The position numbers were made by a program, and so were the translations under genes. A stretch of DNA of 64,000 nt, taken from positions 1 to 64,000 of the forward strand of contig NZ_LWEH01000025.1 of the NCBI RefSeq assembly GCF_001635455.1, read 5' to 3'. The stretch is from Vibrio sp. HI00D65. GTDB taxonomy: Bacteria > Pseudomonadota > Gammaproteobacteria > Enterobacterales > Vibrionaceae. This document shows, one piece after another, positions 42,912 through 53,409 of the stretch (within the stretch, counting starts at the first letter, position 1; each line of letters opens with the position of its first letter). Below the pieces are notes generated by a model. That model had not been told where the DNA came from. It ran no database searches and saw nothing but the letters and a program-made list of their open reading frames with translations.

Positions 42912-44072
42912 ATGAAGAAGATGTTTCCAAAAGCAGCGTTGTGTGCGATTGCTCTTGGCCTATTAGCTGGCTGTGCGGGTGAAGAAGACACCGTAATCAT
43001 GGCGCCAGTACCAACGGTAAACAGTGAGTTCACTCCTAAACAGGAATGGTCGACTTCGGTTGGTGATGGTGTTGGTCATTACTTTTCAAAACTGACACCT
43101 GAGCTGGCTTACGACAAAGTGTTTGTTGCAAGCCGTGAAGGCCTGGTTAAAGCGCTTGATCCTGAAACGGGTAAAGAGCTGTGGAAAACAGATCTTGAGA
43201 AAGATGTGCTGGCTCGTTTGTCTGGTGGCTTAACTGCAGCTTACGGCAAAGTGTTTGTTGGTTCTGAAAACGGTGAAGTAATCGCACTGGATGAATCGAC
43301 TGGCGAAGAGCTGTGGCGTATATCGGTAAACGGTGAGGTGCTAGCATCTCCTGCCACTGACAACAACATGGTCTTGGTTCACACTAGCCGCGGTATGATG
43401 CTCGCGCTAGACCAAGAGACCGGTGAACAGAAGTGGACAATCAGTACTGAAGTTCCAAGCCTGACTCTACGTGGCGACAGTGCTCCTGTTGCGGTTTCTG
43501 GTGGTGTGTTCTGGGGTACGGCAAATGGTCGTCTAGCAGCAGCTATTGTTGAGCGCGGTCAGTTAATTTGGCAACAACCTGTTGGTACACCCAAGGGCGC
43601 GACGGAAATCGATCGCTTGGTTGATGTGGATGCATCGCCAGTAGTACTGGGGGGTACTTTGTACACGGTTGGTATCAATGGTCAGTTGATTGCCATTGAT
43701 CTACGCTCTGGTAAGCCAGTTTGGAAACGTAACTACTCGTCAGCGATTGATTTAGCAAGTGACGGCAGCCGTTTGTTCCTTGTTACAGATAAGGATCATG
43801 TGGTTGCAGTTGATGCTCGTAGCGGTACTGAACTGTGGAGTACTCCACTGCTAGAAAACCGTTTACTGACAGCACCTGCTATCATTAACGGATACGTTGT
43901 TGTGGGTGACACAGAAGGTTATCTACACTGGTTAGATCGTTCAACAGGTGAGTTCGTTGCTCAGCAGTTGGTTGATGACAGCGGTTTTGCTGTAGCGCCA
44001 ATTGAACTGCCTGAAGGCTACTTAGTGACGACTCGCAACGGCGATGTAAAGAAACTGACGATTAGCCAATAA
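42912..44072 (+). CDS. bamB: outer membrane protein assembly factor BamB
   Basis: A 386-aa lipoprotein of the BAM complex. The signal peptide ends in a lipobox LLAGC with the lipidated cysteine at residue 21. The rest is an eight-bladed beta propeller with repeated ALDPETGKELW-like blades (for example ALDESTGEELWR, ALDQETGEQKW). It scaffolds BamA during outer membrane protein insertion. A strong terminator follows. Confidence 0.96.
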   Translation: MKKMFPKAALCAIALGLLAGCAGEEDTVIMAPVPTVNSEFTPKQEWSTSVGDGVGHYFSKLTPELAYDKVFVASREGLVKALDPETGKELWKTDLEKDVLARLSGGLTAAYGKVFVGSENGEVIALDESTGEELWRISVNGEVLASPATDNNMVLVHTSRGMMLALDQETGEQKWTISTEVPSLTLRGDSAPVAVSGGVFWGTANGRLAAAIVERGQLIWQQPVGTPKGATEIDRLVDVDASPVVLGGTLYTVGINGQLIAIDLRSGKPVWKRNYSSAIDLASDGSRLFLVTDKDHVVAVDARSGTELWSTPLLENRLLTAPAIINGYVVVGDTEGYLHWLDRSTGEFVAQQLVDDSGFAVAPIELPEGYLVTTRNGDVKKLTISQ

Positions 44073-44093
44073 AAGCGTGATATAATTCACAGT

Positions 44094-44128
44094 CGGCTCC
44101 TGGTTGGTAACAGCCAGGAGCCGTTTTG
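44094..44128 (+). terminator. terminator after bamB
   Basis: CGGCTCCTGG / CCAGGAGCCG ten-bp stem with a 10-nt loop and TTTTGTT tail. Confidence 0.92.
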
Positions 44129-44230
44129 TTGTTAAAAATTAATAAACCATGTGGTTATAGGTAAGAGTTTAAACTTGCGAACAAGTGCTTACCTATAACT
44201 ACATTAAGAGAAGAAATTGTAGAGGTTGTT

Positions 44231-45712
44231 ATGGTACCTGTTGTTGCTCTAGTAGGGCGTCCGAACGTAGGTAAATCTACGTTGTTTAACCGATTGACTC
44301 GAACTCGTGATGCATTGGTTGCGGATTTCCCTGGCTTAACGCGTGACCGTAAATATGGCCATGCTCAACTTGGTGAGCATGAGTTTATTGTTATCGACAC
44401 TGGTGGTATCGACGGTACTGAAGAAGGTGTTGAAACTAAAATGGCAGAGCAGTCATTAGCAGCGATCGACGAAGCTGATGTTGTGCTGTTCATGGTAGAT
44501 GGTCGTGCTGGTCTAACACCATCTGACGTTGCTATCGCGAAGCACCTTCGCCAACTAGAAAAGCCTTCAATGCTTGTAGTAAACAAGGTTGATGGTATTG
44601 ACCCTGATGCAGCAAGTGCTGACTTCTGGCAGCTAGGTGTAGAAGACATGTACCAAATCGCTGCTGCGCACGGCCGTGGTGTTACAGCACTGATTGATCT
44701 TGCTCTAAACCCATTTGCTGAAGCACTTAAAGCTGAGCAGGGTGAAATTAGCGATCTAACAGAATTTGAAGACGAAGAAGCAGAGCAGGTTGACTTCACT
44801 GAAGAAGAAGCGGAACAAGAGTTCAAGCGTCTGCAAGATCAGCCAATCAAGCTTGCAATTATTGGTCGTCCAAACGTAGGTAAATCAACGCTAACTAACC
44901 GTATCCTAGGTGAAGAGCGCGTGGTTGTTTACGATATGCCAGGTACTACTCGTGATTCAATCTACATCCCAATGAGCCGTGACGAGCGTGAGTATGTTCT
45001 GATCGATACTGCGGGTGTACGTCGTCGTAAAAACATCAACGAGACCGTAGAGAAATTCTCGGTTGTTAAAACGTTGAAAGCGGTTGAAGACGCGAACGTT
45101 GTTCTACTTGTGATTGATGCTCGTGAGAACATCTCAGATCAAGACTTGAGCTTACTAGGCTTTGCATTGAACGCTGGTCGTTCAATCGTGATCGCAGTAA
45201 ACAAATGGGATGGCCTAGATAACGACGTGAAAGAACGCGTTAAGAAAGAGCTAGACCGTCGTTTAGGTTTCGTTGATTTCGCACGTATTCACTTCATCTC
45301 TGCACTTCACGGAACTGGTGTTGGTCACTTGTTTGAATCGGTTCAAGAGGCTTACAAGTCAGCGACAACCCGTGTTGGTACGTCAGTTCTAACTCGTATC
45401 ATGAAGATGGCGACTGATGATCACCAACCACCTATGGTTCGTGGCCGTCGTGTGAAACTGAAATACGCGCACGCGGGTGGTTATAACCCACCAATTATCG
45501 TTATCCACGGTAACCAAGTTCGTGACTTGCCAGATTCATACAAGCGATTCCTGATGAACTACTACCGTCGTTCACTAGAAATCATGGGTACGCCAATTCG
45601 CATTCAATTCCAGAACAGCGAAAACCCATTTGAAGCTAAGACGAACAAGCTAACTATCTCTCAAGAGCGCAAGCGTAAGCGTATGATGAGCATGGTTAAA
45701 GGACGTAAATAG
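44231..45712 (+). CDS. der: ribosome-associated GTPase Der
   Basis: A 493-aa GTPase with two tandem G domains, needed for 50S subunit maturation. Each has a P-loop GRPNVGKST (about residues 8-16 and 216-224), a DTAG/DTGG motif and an NKxD motif (NKVDGID, NKWDGLD). A KH-like domain forms the C-terminus. The acidic linker between the domains ([18 protein letters not shown]) is typical of gammaproteobacteria. Confidence 0.97.
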   Translation: MVPVVALVGRPNVGKSTLFNRLTRTRDALVADFPGLTRDRKYGHAQLGEHEFIVIDTGGIDGTEEGVETKMAEQSLAAIDEADVVLFMVDGRAGLTPSDVAIAKHLRQLEKPSMLVVNKVDGIDPDAASADFWQLGVEDMYQIAAAHGRGVTALIDLALNPFAEALKAEQGEISDLTEFEDEEAEQVDFTEEEAEQEFKRLQDQPIKLAIIGRPNVGKSTLTNRILGEERVVVYDMPGTTRDSIYIPMSRDEREYVLIDTAGVRRRKNINETVEKFSVVKTLKAVEDANVVLLVIDARENISDQDLSLLGFALNAGRSIVIAVNKWDGLDNDVKERVKKELDRRLGFVDFARIHFISALHGTGVGHLFESVQEAYKSATTRVGTSVLTRIMKMATDDHQPPMVRGRRVKLKYAHAGGYNPPIIVIHGNQVRDLPDSYKRFLMNYYRRSLEIMGTPIRIQFQNSENPFEAKTNKLTISQERKRKRMMSMVKGRK

Positions 45713-45730
45713 CCCTCCCTAATAGATTTG

Positions 45731-45758
45731 ATACCCGAGCCTGTCTCGGGTATTTTTT
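45731..45758 (+). terminator. terminator of der
   Basis: ATACCCGAG / CTCGGGTAT stem with a short loop, followed by eight T residues. Confidence 0.95.
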
Positions 45759-45844
45759 TTAGCAAAATTTACGTTATCTGATAACCGCACTTTGCGAGGA
45801 GTTATCAGTAAGTGACCTAGACTAGATTCCAAAAGAAGAACGAC

Positions 45845-46744
45845 ATGACAACGAGCGACTTGATTACACCTGCAGCAATCACACCGACCATCACCCAATT
45901 CTGCCACCAGACTTGGCAGCTTGAGGCAAAGGTTCTGCATGTTGAAAGTGATGAGAGCAAAGCCTACTTAATCACAGATGTGACTCCTTTTCACCCTATT
46001 AGCCACATATGGCCAGATCACCCAGCGGATAAAGGCACTGTTAATTTTGGTGACCTGCAATATACCGTTGATGATTGCTTAGTGGGTGCGATAGAACAAT
46101 CTACTGGCAAACTTTATGTAGCAGCTGATATTCCTGTTAAGCGAGATACAGAGGGTTGGGTATTTGTGGTGGTCCATCAGCTACCTGCATCTGCTTCTAC
46201 GATAACTATTAACGAGCAGGTATCGTTATCGGTTGATAAAGAATATCAAACAAGCCTTAGCCGTGGTCATAGCGCGGGACACGTCGCCTTCTTAGCGTTG
46301 AATAAGGTCTTATCTGACAGCTATTGGCGCAAAGATGCAGACCGCAAAGATCCACTGGGCAGCTATGACTTTAATAGCTACGCTCAAGTAACCAGCTTTG
46401 TAACGCCTGAACAATGTACAGACACTTATCGCTTGGGTAAAACCTTGAAGAAGCGCGGTCTTAATGTGGCAGATATGCTAGCAAACCTTGAGGTCATTGA
46501 AGCAGATGTTAATGAGCTGATTTCTGTTTGGTTAGCACAACCAACGGCGGTTACGATGAGGCTAGAGGGGGAGGCGTTAACAGACTCTCGTTACTGGGAG
46601 TGGCAGCTTGACGCAGATACTCAGGTGACCATTCCTTGTGGTGGTACACACATTGGGAATACCGCAGAATTTGGTGCGCTGTACGTTAGGTTAACCCAGT
46701 TAGATGACCAAAACATTGAAATGCTGACGCATGTAACTCGATGA
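45845..46744 (+). CDS. AlaX-like alanyl-tRNA editing protein
   Basis: A 299-aa protein with the metal ligands of the AlaRS/ThrRS second additional domain: RGHSAGHVAF (H-x-x-x-H, near residues 139-147) and PCGGTHIGNT near 258-266. These mark a free-standing trans-editing hydrolase that clears mischarged tRNA(Ala), as in AlaX proteins. The N-terminal ~110 residues form the usual beta-barrel. Exact substrate is unknown. Its start is well supported (AAGAAGAACG upstream). It stands alone after der. Confidence 0.85.
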   Translation: MTTSDLITPAAITPTITQFCHQTWQLEAKVLHVESDESKAYLITDVTPFHPISHIWPDHPADKGTVNFGDLQYTVDDCLVGAIEQSTGKLYVAADIPVKRDTEGWVFVVVHQLPASASTITINEQVSLSVDKEYQTSLSRGHSAGHVAFLALNKVLSDSYWRKDADRKDPLGSYDFNSYAQVTSFVTPEQCTDTYRLGKTLKKRGLNVADMLANLEVIEADVNELISVWLAQPTAVTMRLEGEALTDSRYWEWQLDADTQVTIPCGGTHIGNTAEFGALYVRLTQLDDQNIEMLTHVTR

Positions 46745-46959
46745 TTTGAGTAATAGATCGGAATGGCTTGTGCTGTTTATCCTGTTTTTTGTTGTCACTT
46801 TTAATATAATTGACTGTTTAAAATTGAAATGCAGCACATGTAACTTATGCTTTCGGTGTGTGGTGATATAAATATTCTTTTTGGGGTAGATCGCTGATCA
46901 AAATAGATAAAGCGAAAGATCAACCTATGATCTTCGATTGTGTGTCGTGGTAATTAAGT

Positions 46960-46982
46960 GTGTTATTATTAACCAATAACAC
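46960..46982. promoter_or_regulatory. inverted repeat upstream of the diguanylate cyclase gene
   Basis: GTGTTATT / AATAACAC perfect eight-bp arms with a 7-nt centre, ending 51 bp before the ATG of the GGDEF gene in a 289-bp gene-free gap. It may be an operator or a leader hairpin; no protein can be named. Confidence 0.4.
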
Positions 46983-47033
46983 GCTAGCATAAGAACAAGC
47001 TGTACCCGATTAAATAATTGAAAGCTTTAGTGA

Positions 47034-48035
47034 ATGGAACAACAATTTTTATTAGAAGGCCACCGAGCAGTCAATAGGTTGCTTCGGAAGCTTGCACTTG
47101 GGATGGATCGCAAGGACTTAAACCGCAAGATCATAGAGCTCACAGAACAGCTTTTTGGTCAGCGTATGGCTTCAATTTTAATGCTCAACGCTGAGTCTCA
47201 GACTTTGCACCTTGAATATGCTCCGGATTTGCCTGATTTCTATAATCAGCAGATAGAGGGCGTTGGTATAGGTGTTGGAATTGGTTCGTGTGGTGAGGCT
47301 GCTGCGCTTAAAAAAGCAGTGATGGTCTCAGACATCAATACCCACCCTAACTGGGCACCTTTCTTGGCGTTAACAAACCAAGCTAATCTTCGTGCGTGCT
47401 GGTCTGTGCCAATTCTTTCTTCAAATGGTCACGTGCTTGGCACTTTCGCTATATACAGCCAACATGTTTCCGAGCCACATGAATTCGAGCTTGAGATCTT
47501 AGAACTGCTCGCTTCTCTATATTCAGTGGCATTAGAAAAGTACGAGCTAGAAAACCAGCTTAACTTTTTTGCGAATCGTGATTCTCTTACTCATTGCTTG
47601 AATCGTCGAGCTTTATTCAATGAAGCGGAAAAGATCTTGGCCAAGCGCTGTTTTGCACAGAAGGTGATGGCGTGTCTGTTTGTCGATGTCGATAAATTCA
47701 AATCAATCAATGACTCCTTCGGTCACAGCTTTGGTGATGATGTACTATTGGCGGTTGCTAGAGTGCTTGATAATGCCACTTCAGCGGGTGCCAAGATAGG
47801 CCGTTATGGTGGTGATGAATTTGTGGTGTTCTCTTGTTTTGATGACAAAGATAGCGTTGTTAGTTTTTATCACCGACTAGAACAAATACTACAACAAGCG
47901 CTTTATATTAATGATGTGCAGTTCTCAGTGAGTGTTGGTCTTGCTTGTGAAAAAGATCCACAGGGGTTAGAACAGTTGATCACACAAGCTGATAAGAACA
48001 TGTACCAAATCAAACAAGCAAAATCCAAGCAGTAG
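47034..48035 (+). CDS. GAF-GGDEF diguanylate cyclase
   Basis: A 333-aa soluble signalling protein. A GAF sensor domain (about residues 25-165) is followed by a GGDEF domain (about 176-330) with an intact active site RYGGDEFVVF, so it probably makes cyclic di-GMP. The RxxD inhibitory site that usually lies just before GGDEF is absent (the sequence there is TSAGAKIG), so product inhibition is unlikely. No membrane segment is present. The signal sensed by the GAF domain is unknown. Confidence 0.93.
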   Translation: MEQQFLLEGHRAVNRLLRKLALGMDRKDLNRKIIELTEQLFGQRMASILMLNAESQTLHLEYAPDLPDFYNQQIEGVGIGVGIGSCGEAAALKKAVMVSDINTHPNWAPFLALTNQANLRACWSVPILSSNGHVLGTFAIYSQHVSEPHEFELEILELLASLYSVALEKYELENQLNFFANRDSLTHCLNRRALFNEAEKILAKRCFAQKVMACLFVDVDKFKSINDSFGHSFGDDVLLAVARVLDNATSAGAKIGRYGGDEFVVFSCFDDKDSVVSFYHRLEQILQQALYINDVQFSVSVGLACEKDPQGLEQLITQADKNMYQIKQAKSKQ

Positions 48036-48071
48036 TAGATTGTAAAAAGAGTCGTGAATTAGGAAATACTA

Positions 48072-48299
48072 ATGAGTGAAAATATCTGCCCTAAGTGTCA
48101 GTCAGAGCTTGGTTGGGACGGACAATACCACTGTGAAAGTTGTCAGGCACATTTTACTAAAGCAGGGTTTTGCCCAGAGTGCAGTAGTCAGTTAGAGAAA
48201 CTTCAAGCCTGTGGTGCCGCGAGCTATTTTTGTAATGGTGAGTGTAACGAGCTTAAATCTAAGTCGAGAGTAAAGTTCAAGTTCCAAGCTGCGGAATAA
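48072..48299 (+). CDS. YfgJ-family double zinc ribbon protein
   Basis: A 75-aa protein with four Cys pairs: CPKC, CESC, CPEC and a C-terminal pair in CNGEC, forming two zinc ribbons. It resembles E. coli YfgJ, which also lies between der and xseA. The function is unknown. It follows the GGDEF gene by 36 bp. Confidence 0.88.
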   Translation: MSENICPKCQSELGWDGQYHCESCQAHFTKAGFCPECSSQLEKLQACGAASYFCNGECNELKSKSRVKFKFQAAE

Positions 48300-48330
48300 C
48301 CTTTTTACTGAGTATTCTTATTAGATACAA

Positions 48331-48361
48331 AAAGCCCTGTCGATTATCGATAGGGCTTTCT
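48331..48361. terminator. bidirectional terminator before xseA
   Basis: AAAGCCCT-G-TCGA / TCGA-T-AGGGCTTT stem with a 3-nt loop, between two convergent genes; T-rich on both sides. Confidence 0.88.
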
Positions 48362-48378
48362 AGTTTTTAACGTTCGAA

Positions 48379-49719
48379 TTAGCTCTTAGTTGCTCTTGCC
48401 GTCACTTGCGACTCAATCATGCCATCTTCAACCTGAGTGGTGATCACTTCACCGACTTCGACATCGTTAATCGATGACACAGTCTTGCTCGATTCTGAAT
48501 GAGTAATGCTGTAGCCACGCTTTAGGGTTGCCAGTGGACTGACGGTCTCTAATTTCTCGGCAGCCATCGCAAGCTGGTGGCGAGTGGTTAGCAGGGTTTT
48601 ATCCATCGCATCTAATAGCTTTTGCTCTGAACGTTGCAGATGCAGTTTTTGTTCACCAAGGCGCTTAACAGGTGAGTTCAATTGAAGTTGGTGCTGCTTA
48701 CGTTCGACACGCAGTGCGTGCTGCTTTAGGTATTGAGTCATACCACGACGCAAACGCATATCTAGGTCATCAAGCTGCTGACTCTGCTTTTGCAGTTGGT
48801 AGGTTGGGTGTTGTCTTTCTAAGCGGTGTTTCAGTGCTTGAGTCGATTGCGCTTGTTTGATCAACACGTGGCGAATCGCACTCACCAAGCGAGCACGTTT
48901 AGAGGCAAAAGCTTGCTCTTTATGACTGTTGTCACGGCTAACCAATTCAGCCGCAGCTGATGGCGTTGGAGCGCGCATATCGGCAACGAAATCGGCAATA
49001 GTGACATCCACTTCGTGGCCGACGGCGCTGATGATTGGAATCTGGCTTGCAGCAATAGTGCGAGCAACGATCTCGTTGTTGAAGCACCAAAGGTCTTCCA
49101 GTGAACCGCCACCACGGCCTACGATTAACACATCACACTCATTGCGTTCGTTAGCACGTCCAATCGCCTGAGCAATCTGAATTGCCGCCTCTTCGCCCTG
49201 AACCATGGTTGGATACACCACAACCGGTAGCGAAGGATCGCGTCTTTTCAAGACATCCAGAATATCAAACAGCGCAGCGCCAGTTTTAGAGGTGACAACA
49301 CCTACGCGCTTCGGGTGCTCAGGAAGAGCTTGTTTACTCGATTGAGCGAACAGCCCTTCAGCAGCAAGGTTCATCTTCAGCTTTTCGAACTCTTGCTGAA
49401 GTTTACCATCACCTTCTGGCTGCATGCTTTCGATAATCAATTGATAGTCACCACGTGGCTCATAAAGAGACAGGCGAGCTTTAACTAATACTTGATTGCC
49501 GTTTTGAGGCCTAAAGGTGACTCGGCGGTTATTGCCTCGAAACATGGCACACTTAACTTGAGCAAGGGAATCTTTAAGGGTGAGGTACCAGTGACCAGAG
49601 ACAGGTGCAGAGAAGTTTGAGATTTCACCAACGAGCCACACTATTCCCATTTCGTTTTCTAATAGGAGACGAACCTCTGAATTGAGGCGAGAAACAGTAA
49701 AGATGTTTGGATTAGTCAT
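48379..49719 (-). CDS. xseA: exodeoxyribonuclease VII large subunit
   Basis: A 446-aa protein with an N-terminal OB fold (VSRLNSEVRLLLENEMG, VWLVGEISNFS), the catalytic domain (GVVTSKTGAALFDIL, GRGGGSLEDLWCFN, SAVGHEVDVTIADFVADMRAPTPSAAAEL in two pieces) and a long C-terminal coiled coil that binds XseB. It degrades single-stranded DNA. It is divergent from guaB, as in E. coli. Confidence 0.97.
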   Translation of the reverse strand: MTNPNIFTVSRLNSEVRLLLENEMGIVWLVGEISNFSAPVSGHWYLTLKDSLAQVKCAMFRGNNRRVTFRPQNGNQVLVKARLSLYEPRGDYQLIIESMQPEGDGKLQQEFEKLKMNLAAEGLFAQSSKQALPEHPKRVGVVTSKTGAALFDILDVLKRRDPSLPVVVYPTMVQGEEAAIQIAQAIGRANERNECDVLIVGRGGGSLEDLWCFNNEIVARTIAASQIPIISAVGHEVDVTIADFVADMRAPTPSAAAELVSRDNSHKEQAFASKRARLVSAIRHVLIKQAQSTQALKHRLERQHPTYQLQKQSQQLDDLDMRLRRGMTQYLKQHALRVERKQHQLQLNSPVKRLGEQKLHLQRSEQKLLDAMDKTLLTTRHQLAMAAEKLETVSPLATLKRGYSITHSESSKTVSSINDVEVGEVITTQVEDGMIESQVTARATKS

Positions 49720-49961
49720 AGAAGCACTATCTTTCCTTGAAGGAAGGTCTTTCTTGGAATCTCACAGGGCGTGAGTATGGAAGATAGCGGCAATATAATA
49801 CATATCAAGGGGAGGAATGCAAATTAAAAATACAAAAATGTGTAGCCAAGCGATTTCTCCGTGCGTATAATCCCTCCGCAATATCTAATCCAAAGCACTT
49901 CATTATGCGAAACGATGAAGTCGGATTTTTCTTTCTACTCCTCAATTGTGAGATATTGCAA

Positions 49962-51425
49962 ATGCTAAGAATTGCCAAAGAAGCGCTGACATTCGATGAC
50001 GTACTACTCGTGCCAGCTCACTCCACTGTTCTCCCAAACACAGCTGATCTTCGCACTCAGTTGACTAAAAACATTTCACTGAACATCCCTATGATTTCTG
50101 CGTCGATGGATACCGTGACGGAAGCTCGTCTGGCTATCGCACTCGCGCAAGAAGGTGGCATTGGCTTTATCCACAAGAACATGTCTATCGAGCAGCAAGC
50201 TGAAATGGTTCGCCAGGTTAAAATTTACGAAGCAGGCGTGGTTTCTCACCCGGTAACAGTAAGCCCTGATGCAACGATTGCTGATGTTGTTACCCTGACT
50301 GAGAAGCACGGTTTTGCTGGCTTCCCTGTAGTGACTGAAACAAACGAACTGGTTGGTATCATTACTGGCCGTGACGTTCGCTTTGTAACAGACCTTTCTA
50401 AGAAAGTTGACGTAGTAATGACGCCTAAATCGCGTCTAGCTTCTGTTAAAGAAGGTGCAACTCGCGAAGAAGTTCAAGAGAAAATGCACGAAGCACGTGT
50501 TGAAAAAGTACTTGTTGTAAATGATGACTTCCAACTAACAGGAATGATCACTGCAAAAGACTTCCATAAAGCAGAACGTAAACCAAATGCTTGTAAAGAT
50601 GAGCGCGGCAGCCTACGTGTAGGTGCAGCTGTTGGTGCTGGTGCTGGTAACGAAGAGCGTGTTGCTGCTCTTGTTGAAGCTGGCGTAGACGTTCTACTTA
50701 TCGACTCTTCACACGGTCACTCTGAAGGCGTACTTAACCGTATCCGCGAAACTCGCGCTGCATACCCAGATCTACAAATCATCGGTGGTAACGTAGCAAC
50801 TGGTACTGGCGCTCGTGCTCTTATCGAAGCGGGTGTAAGTGCAGTTAAAGTTGGTATCGGCCCTGGTTCTATCTGTACAACTCGTATCGTTACTGGTGTT
50901 GGTGTTCCTCAAGTAACAGCAATTGCAGACGCAGCAGAAGTTGCAAACGAATACGGTATTCCAGTAATCGCAGATGGCGGTATCCGCTTCTCTGGTGATA
51001 TCTGTAAAGCTATCGTTGCTGGCGCATCTTGTGTGATGGTTGGTTCAATGTTCGCAGGTACTGAAGAAGCACCAGGTGAGGTTATCCTTTACAACGGTCG
51101 TTCTTATAAGTCTTACCGTGGTATGGGTTCTCTTGGCGCTATGTCTCAAGGTTCTTCTGACCGTTACTTCCAATCTGACAACGCTGCAGATAAGCTTGTT
51201 CCAGAAGGTATTGAAGGTCGTATCGCGTACAAAGGTCGTCTAAAAGAGATTGTTCACCAACAAATGGGTGGTCTACGTTCAAGCATGGGCCTAACAGGTT
51301 CTGCGACGATTGAAGACATGCGTACTAAAGCTGAGTTTGTTCGTATTTCTGGTGCGGGCATGAAAGAATCTCACGTACACGATGTTCAAATTACTAAAGA
51401 AGCACCTAACTACCGTTTAGGTTAA
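49962..51425 (+). CDS. guaB: inosine-5'-monophosphate dehydrogenase
   Basis: A 487-aa enzyme that oxidises IMP to XMP, the first committed step of GMP synthesis. A Bateman module (two CBS domains, about residues 92-205) is inserted in the TIM barrel. The catalytic cysteine loop GPGSICTTR is near residue 300, and the [16 protein letters not shown] loop follows. ATG 49962 gives [18 protein letters not shown], the family start; an ATG 19 codons upstream (49905) would add a hydrophobic extension not found in the family. Confidence 0.97.
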   Translation: MLRIAKEALTFDDVLLVPAHSTVLPNTADLRTQLTKNISLNIPMISASMDTVTEARLAIALAQEGGIGFIHKNMSIEQQAEMVRQVKIYEAGVVSHPVTVSPDATIADVVTLTEKHGFAGFPVVTETNELVGIITGRDVRFVTDLSKKVDVVMTPKSRLASVKEGATREEVQEKMHEARVEKVLVVNDDFQLTGMITAKDFHKAERKPNACKDERGSLRVGAAVGAGAGNEERVAALVEAGVDVLLIDSSHGHSEGVLNRIRETRAAYPDLQIIGGNVATGTGARALIEAGVSAVKVGIGPGSICTTRIVTGVGVPQVTAIADAAEVANEYGIPVIADGGIRFSGDICKAIVAGASCVMVGSMFAGTEEAPGEVILYNGRSYKSYRGMGSLGAMSQGSSDRYFQSDNAADKLVPEGIEGRIAYKGRLKEIVHQQMGGLRSSMGLTGSATIEDMRTKAEFVRISGAGMKESHVHDVQITKEAPNYRLG

Positions 51426-51444
51426 TAATACGTCCAAACGTTTG

Positions 51445-51474
51445 AATAATGTGCTGATTAAATCGGCACATTAT
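51445..51474 (+). terminator. hairpin after guaB
   Basis: AATAATGTGCTGAT / ATCGGCACATTATT 14-bp stem (one G-T pair) with a TAA loop, followed by ATA. The T tract is weak, so it may be a read-through terminator. Its last bases overlap the direct repeat at the edge of the adjacent palindromic element. Confidence 0.65.
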
Positions 51475-51478
51475 TATA

Positions 51479-51630
51479 CCAATCGTGGTAAATAACTGGT
51501 CATCCTAGCTTGTTAAAAACTTCGATAACTTCGTTAGGATTTTTGATTGTAGAATAACTACTCATCAGAAAATCCTGCCTTGTTCTCAAGCTTTTTCCCT
51601 GCGCTATTCCTGAACACTTACTGTGATTGA
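51479..51630. mobile_element. candidate MITE between guaB and guaA
   Basis: A 152-bp non-coding element flanked by identical 7-bp direct repeats TATTATA (51472-51478 and 51631-51637). Its ends are imperfect terminal inverted repeats: CCAATCGTGGTAAATAACTGG on the left against TCAATCACAGTAAGTGTTCAGG read from the right. The centre is a long hairpin (51536-51576: AGGATTTT-x-TGAT-x-GTAG paired with CTAC-xx-ATCA-x-AAAATCCT). This is the layout of a non-autonomous transposon. No transposase is encoded, and the direct repeats are AT-rich, so chance cannot be excluded. Confidence 0.6.
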
Positions 51631-51786
51631 TATTATATCTACTGCCTGTTTTGATGAAGGTCTGATTTTCTCAAAACACGAGGTTAAAGATACCTAACGA
51701 AAACGTTTGCTTTATTTCTTGAAGAGTTAATCAGAGGTGAGTAAACTCGCCTCAGTTTGATCACATAGCCAATAAGACTGCTTAAA

Positions 51787-53340
51787 ATGACTAAAAATAT
51801 TCATGACCAACGTATTCTAATTCTAGACTTCGGTTCTCAATACACACAGCTAGTTGCTCGTCGTATTCGTGAGATCGGCGTTTACTGTGAACTTTGGAGC
51901 TGGGACGTAAACGAAGCGGATATTCGTGAATTCAATCCAGACGGTATCATCCTATCTGGTGGCCCTGAGAGTGTAACGGAAGATAACTCTCCACGTGCAC
52001 CTCAGTACGTGTTTGATTCAGGTGTTCCTGTATTTGGTATCTGCTACGGCATGCAAACTATGGCTGAGCAACTTGGCGGTAAAGTAGCAACGTCTACTGA
52101 GCGTGAGTTCGGCTACGCAGCGGTACAAGTGACTGGCGAATCAGCACTGTTCGCTGACCTTGAGTCTACTCAAGATGTTTGGATGAGCCACGGTGATAAA
52201 GTGGTTGAGATCCCATCGGATTTCACAAAGGTTGCTGAAACAGACACTTGCCCATACGCAGCAATGGCAAACGAAGAGAAGAAATACTTCGGTGTTCAAT
52301 TCCATCCAGAAGTAACACACACTAAGAATGGCCTGAAAATGCTTGAGAACTTCGTTCTTAACGTTTGTGGTTGTGAAGGTCTATGGACTTCAGCTTCAAT
52401 CATTGAAGATGCAGTTGCACGTATTAAAGAGCAAGTAGGCGACGACGAAGTTATCCTTGGTCTTTCTGGTGGTGTTGATTCATCAGTAGTTGCAATGCTT
52501 GCTCACCGCGCTATCGGTGACAAACTAACGTGTGTATTCGTAGATAACGGTCTACTTCGTCTGAACGAAGCTGAGCAAGTTATGGATATGTTCGGCAACA
52601 AGTTTGGTCTAAACATCATCAAAGTAGACGCTGAAGATCGTTTCCTAGAAGCGCTTAAAGGCGAAGCTGAACCAGAAGCTAAGCGTAAGATCATCGGTCA
52701 CGTATTCGTGGATATCTTCGATGAAGAGTCAAAGAAACTGACAAATGCTAAGTGGCTTGCTCAAGGTACTATTTACCCAGACGTAATCGAGTCTGCAGCA
52801 TCTAAGACTGGTAAAGCACACGTAATCAAATCTCACCACAACGTTGGTGGTCTTCCTGATGATATGGAAATGGGCCTTGTTGAGCCTCTACGTGAGCTGT
52901 TTAAAGATGAAGTACGTAAGATCGGTCTAGAGCTAGGTCTTCCATACAACATGCTTTACCGCCACCCATTCCCGGGTCCAGGTCTAGGTGTTCGTGTTCT
53001 TGGCGAAATCAAGAAAGAGTACTGTGATCTACTGCGTCGCGCAGATGCTATCTTCATTGAAGAGCTTCACGCAGCTGACCTTTACCACAAAGTATCTCAA
53101 GCATTCACGGTATTCCTACCAGTACGTTCAGTTGGCGTAATGGGCGATGGCCGTAAGTACGATTGGGTTGTATCTCTACGTGCTGTAGAGACGATCGACT
53201 TCATGACTGCTCACTGGGCACACCTACCATACGACTTCCTAGGTAAGGTGTCTAACCGTATTATCAACGAAGTTAACGGCATTTCACGTGTTGTTTACGA
53301 TATTTCTGGTAAACCACCAGCAACTATCGAGTGGGAATAA
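51787..53340 (+). CDS. guaA: GMP synthase (glutamine-hydrolysing)
   Basis: A 517-aa two-domain enzyme converting XMP to GMP. The class I amidotransferase domain carries the nucleophile in [12 protein letters not shown] (near residue 86) and the H-P-E pair (FHPEVTH); the synthetase domain has the pyrophosphatase loop [13 protein letters not shown] (about residues 227-239) and [15 protein letters not shown]. It is separated from guaB by 361 bp that contain a hairpin and the candidate MITE, a wider gap than in E. coli. Confidence 0.98.
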   Translation: MTKNIHDQRILILDFGSQYTQLVARRIREIGVYCELWSWDVNEADIREFNPDGIILSGGPESVTEDNSPRAPQYVFDSGVPVFGICYGMQTMAEQLGGKVATSTEREFGYAAVQVTGESALFADLESTQDVWMSHGDKVVEIPSDFTKVAETDTCPYAAMANEEKKYFGVQFHPEVTHTKNGLKMLENFVLNVCGCEGLWTSASIIEDAVARIKEQVGDDEVILGLSGGVDSSVVAMLAHRAIGDKLTCVFVDNGLLRLNEAEQVMDMFGNKFGLNIIKVDAEDRFLEALKGEAEPEAKRKIIGHVFVDIFDEESKKLTNAKWLAQGTIYPDVIESAASKTGKAHVIKSHHNVGGLPDDMEMGLVEPLRELFKDEVRKIGLELGLPYNMLYRHPFPGPGLGVRVLGEIKKEYCDLLRRADAIFIEELHAADLYHKVSQAFTVFLPVRSVGVMGDGRKYDWVVSLRAVETIDFMTAHWAHLPYDFLGKVSNRIINEVNGISRVVYDISGKPPATIEWE

Positions 53341-53377
53341 TCTCTTAGAGATTTAACTGCTATTTGATTTAGTTATT

Positions 53378-53409
53378 AAAAGCCTCGAACTCAGTTCGGG
53401 GCTTTTTTG
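53378..53409 (+). terminator. terminator of guaA
   Basis: AAAAGCC-T-CGAAC / GTTCG-G-GGCTTTT stem with a 3-nt loop and a run of six T residues. Confidence 0.93.

Noticed and set aside
49905..49961. N-terminal extension of GuaB from ATG 49905
   Set aside because: The extension (FFFLLLN-rich) is absent from the family, and ATG 49962 matches the universal GuaB start.
51426..51786. The guaB-guaA gap considered as a purine riboswitch
   Set aside because: The conserved loop sequences and three-way junction of purine riboswitches are not visible. Flanking direct repeats and terminal inverted repeats fit a MITE better.
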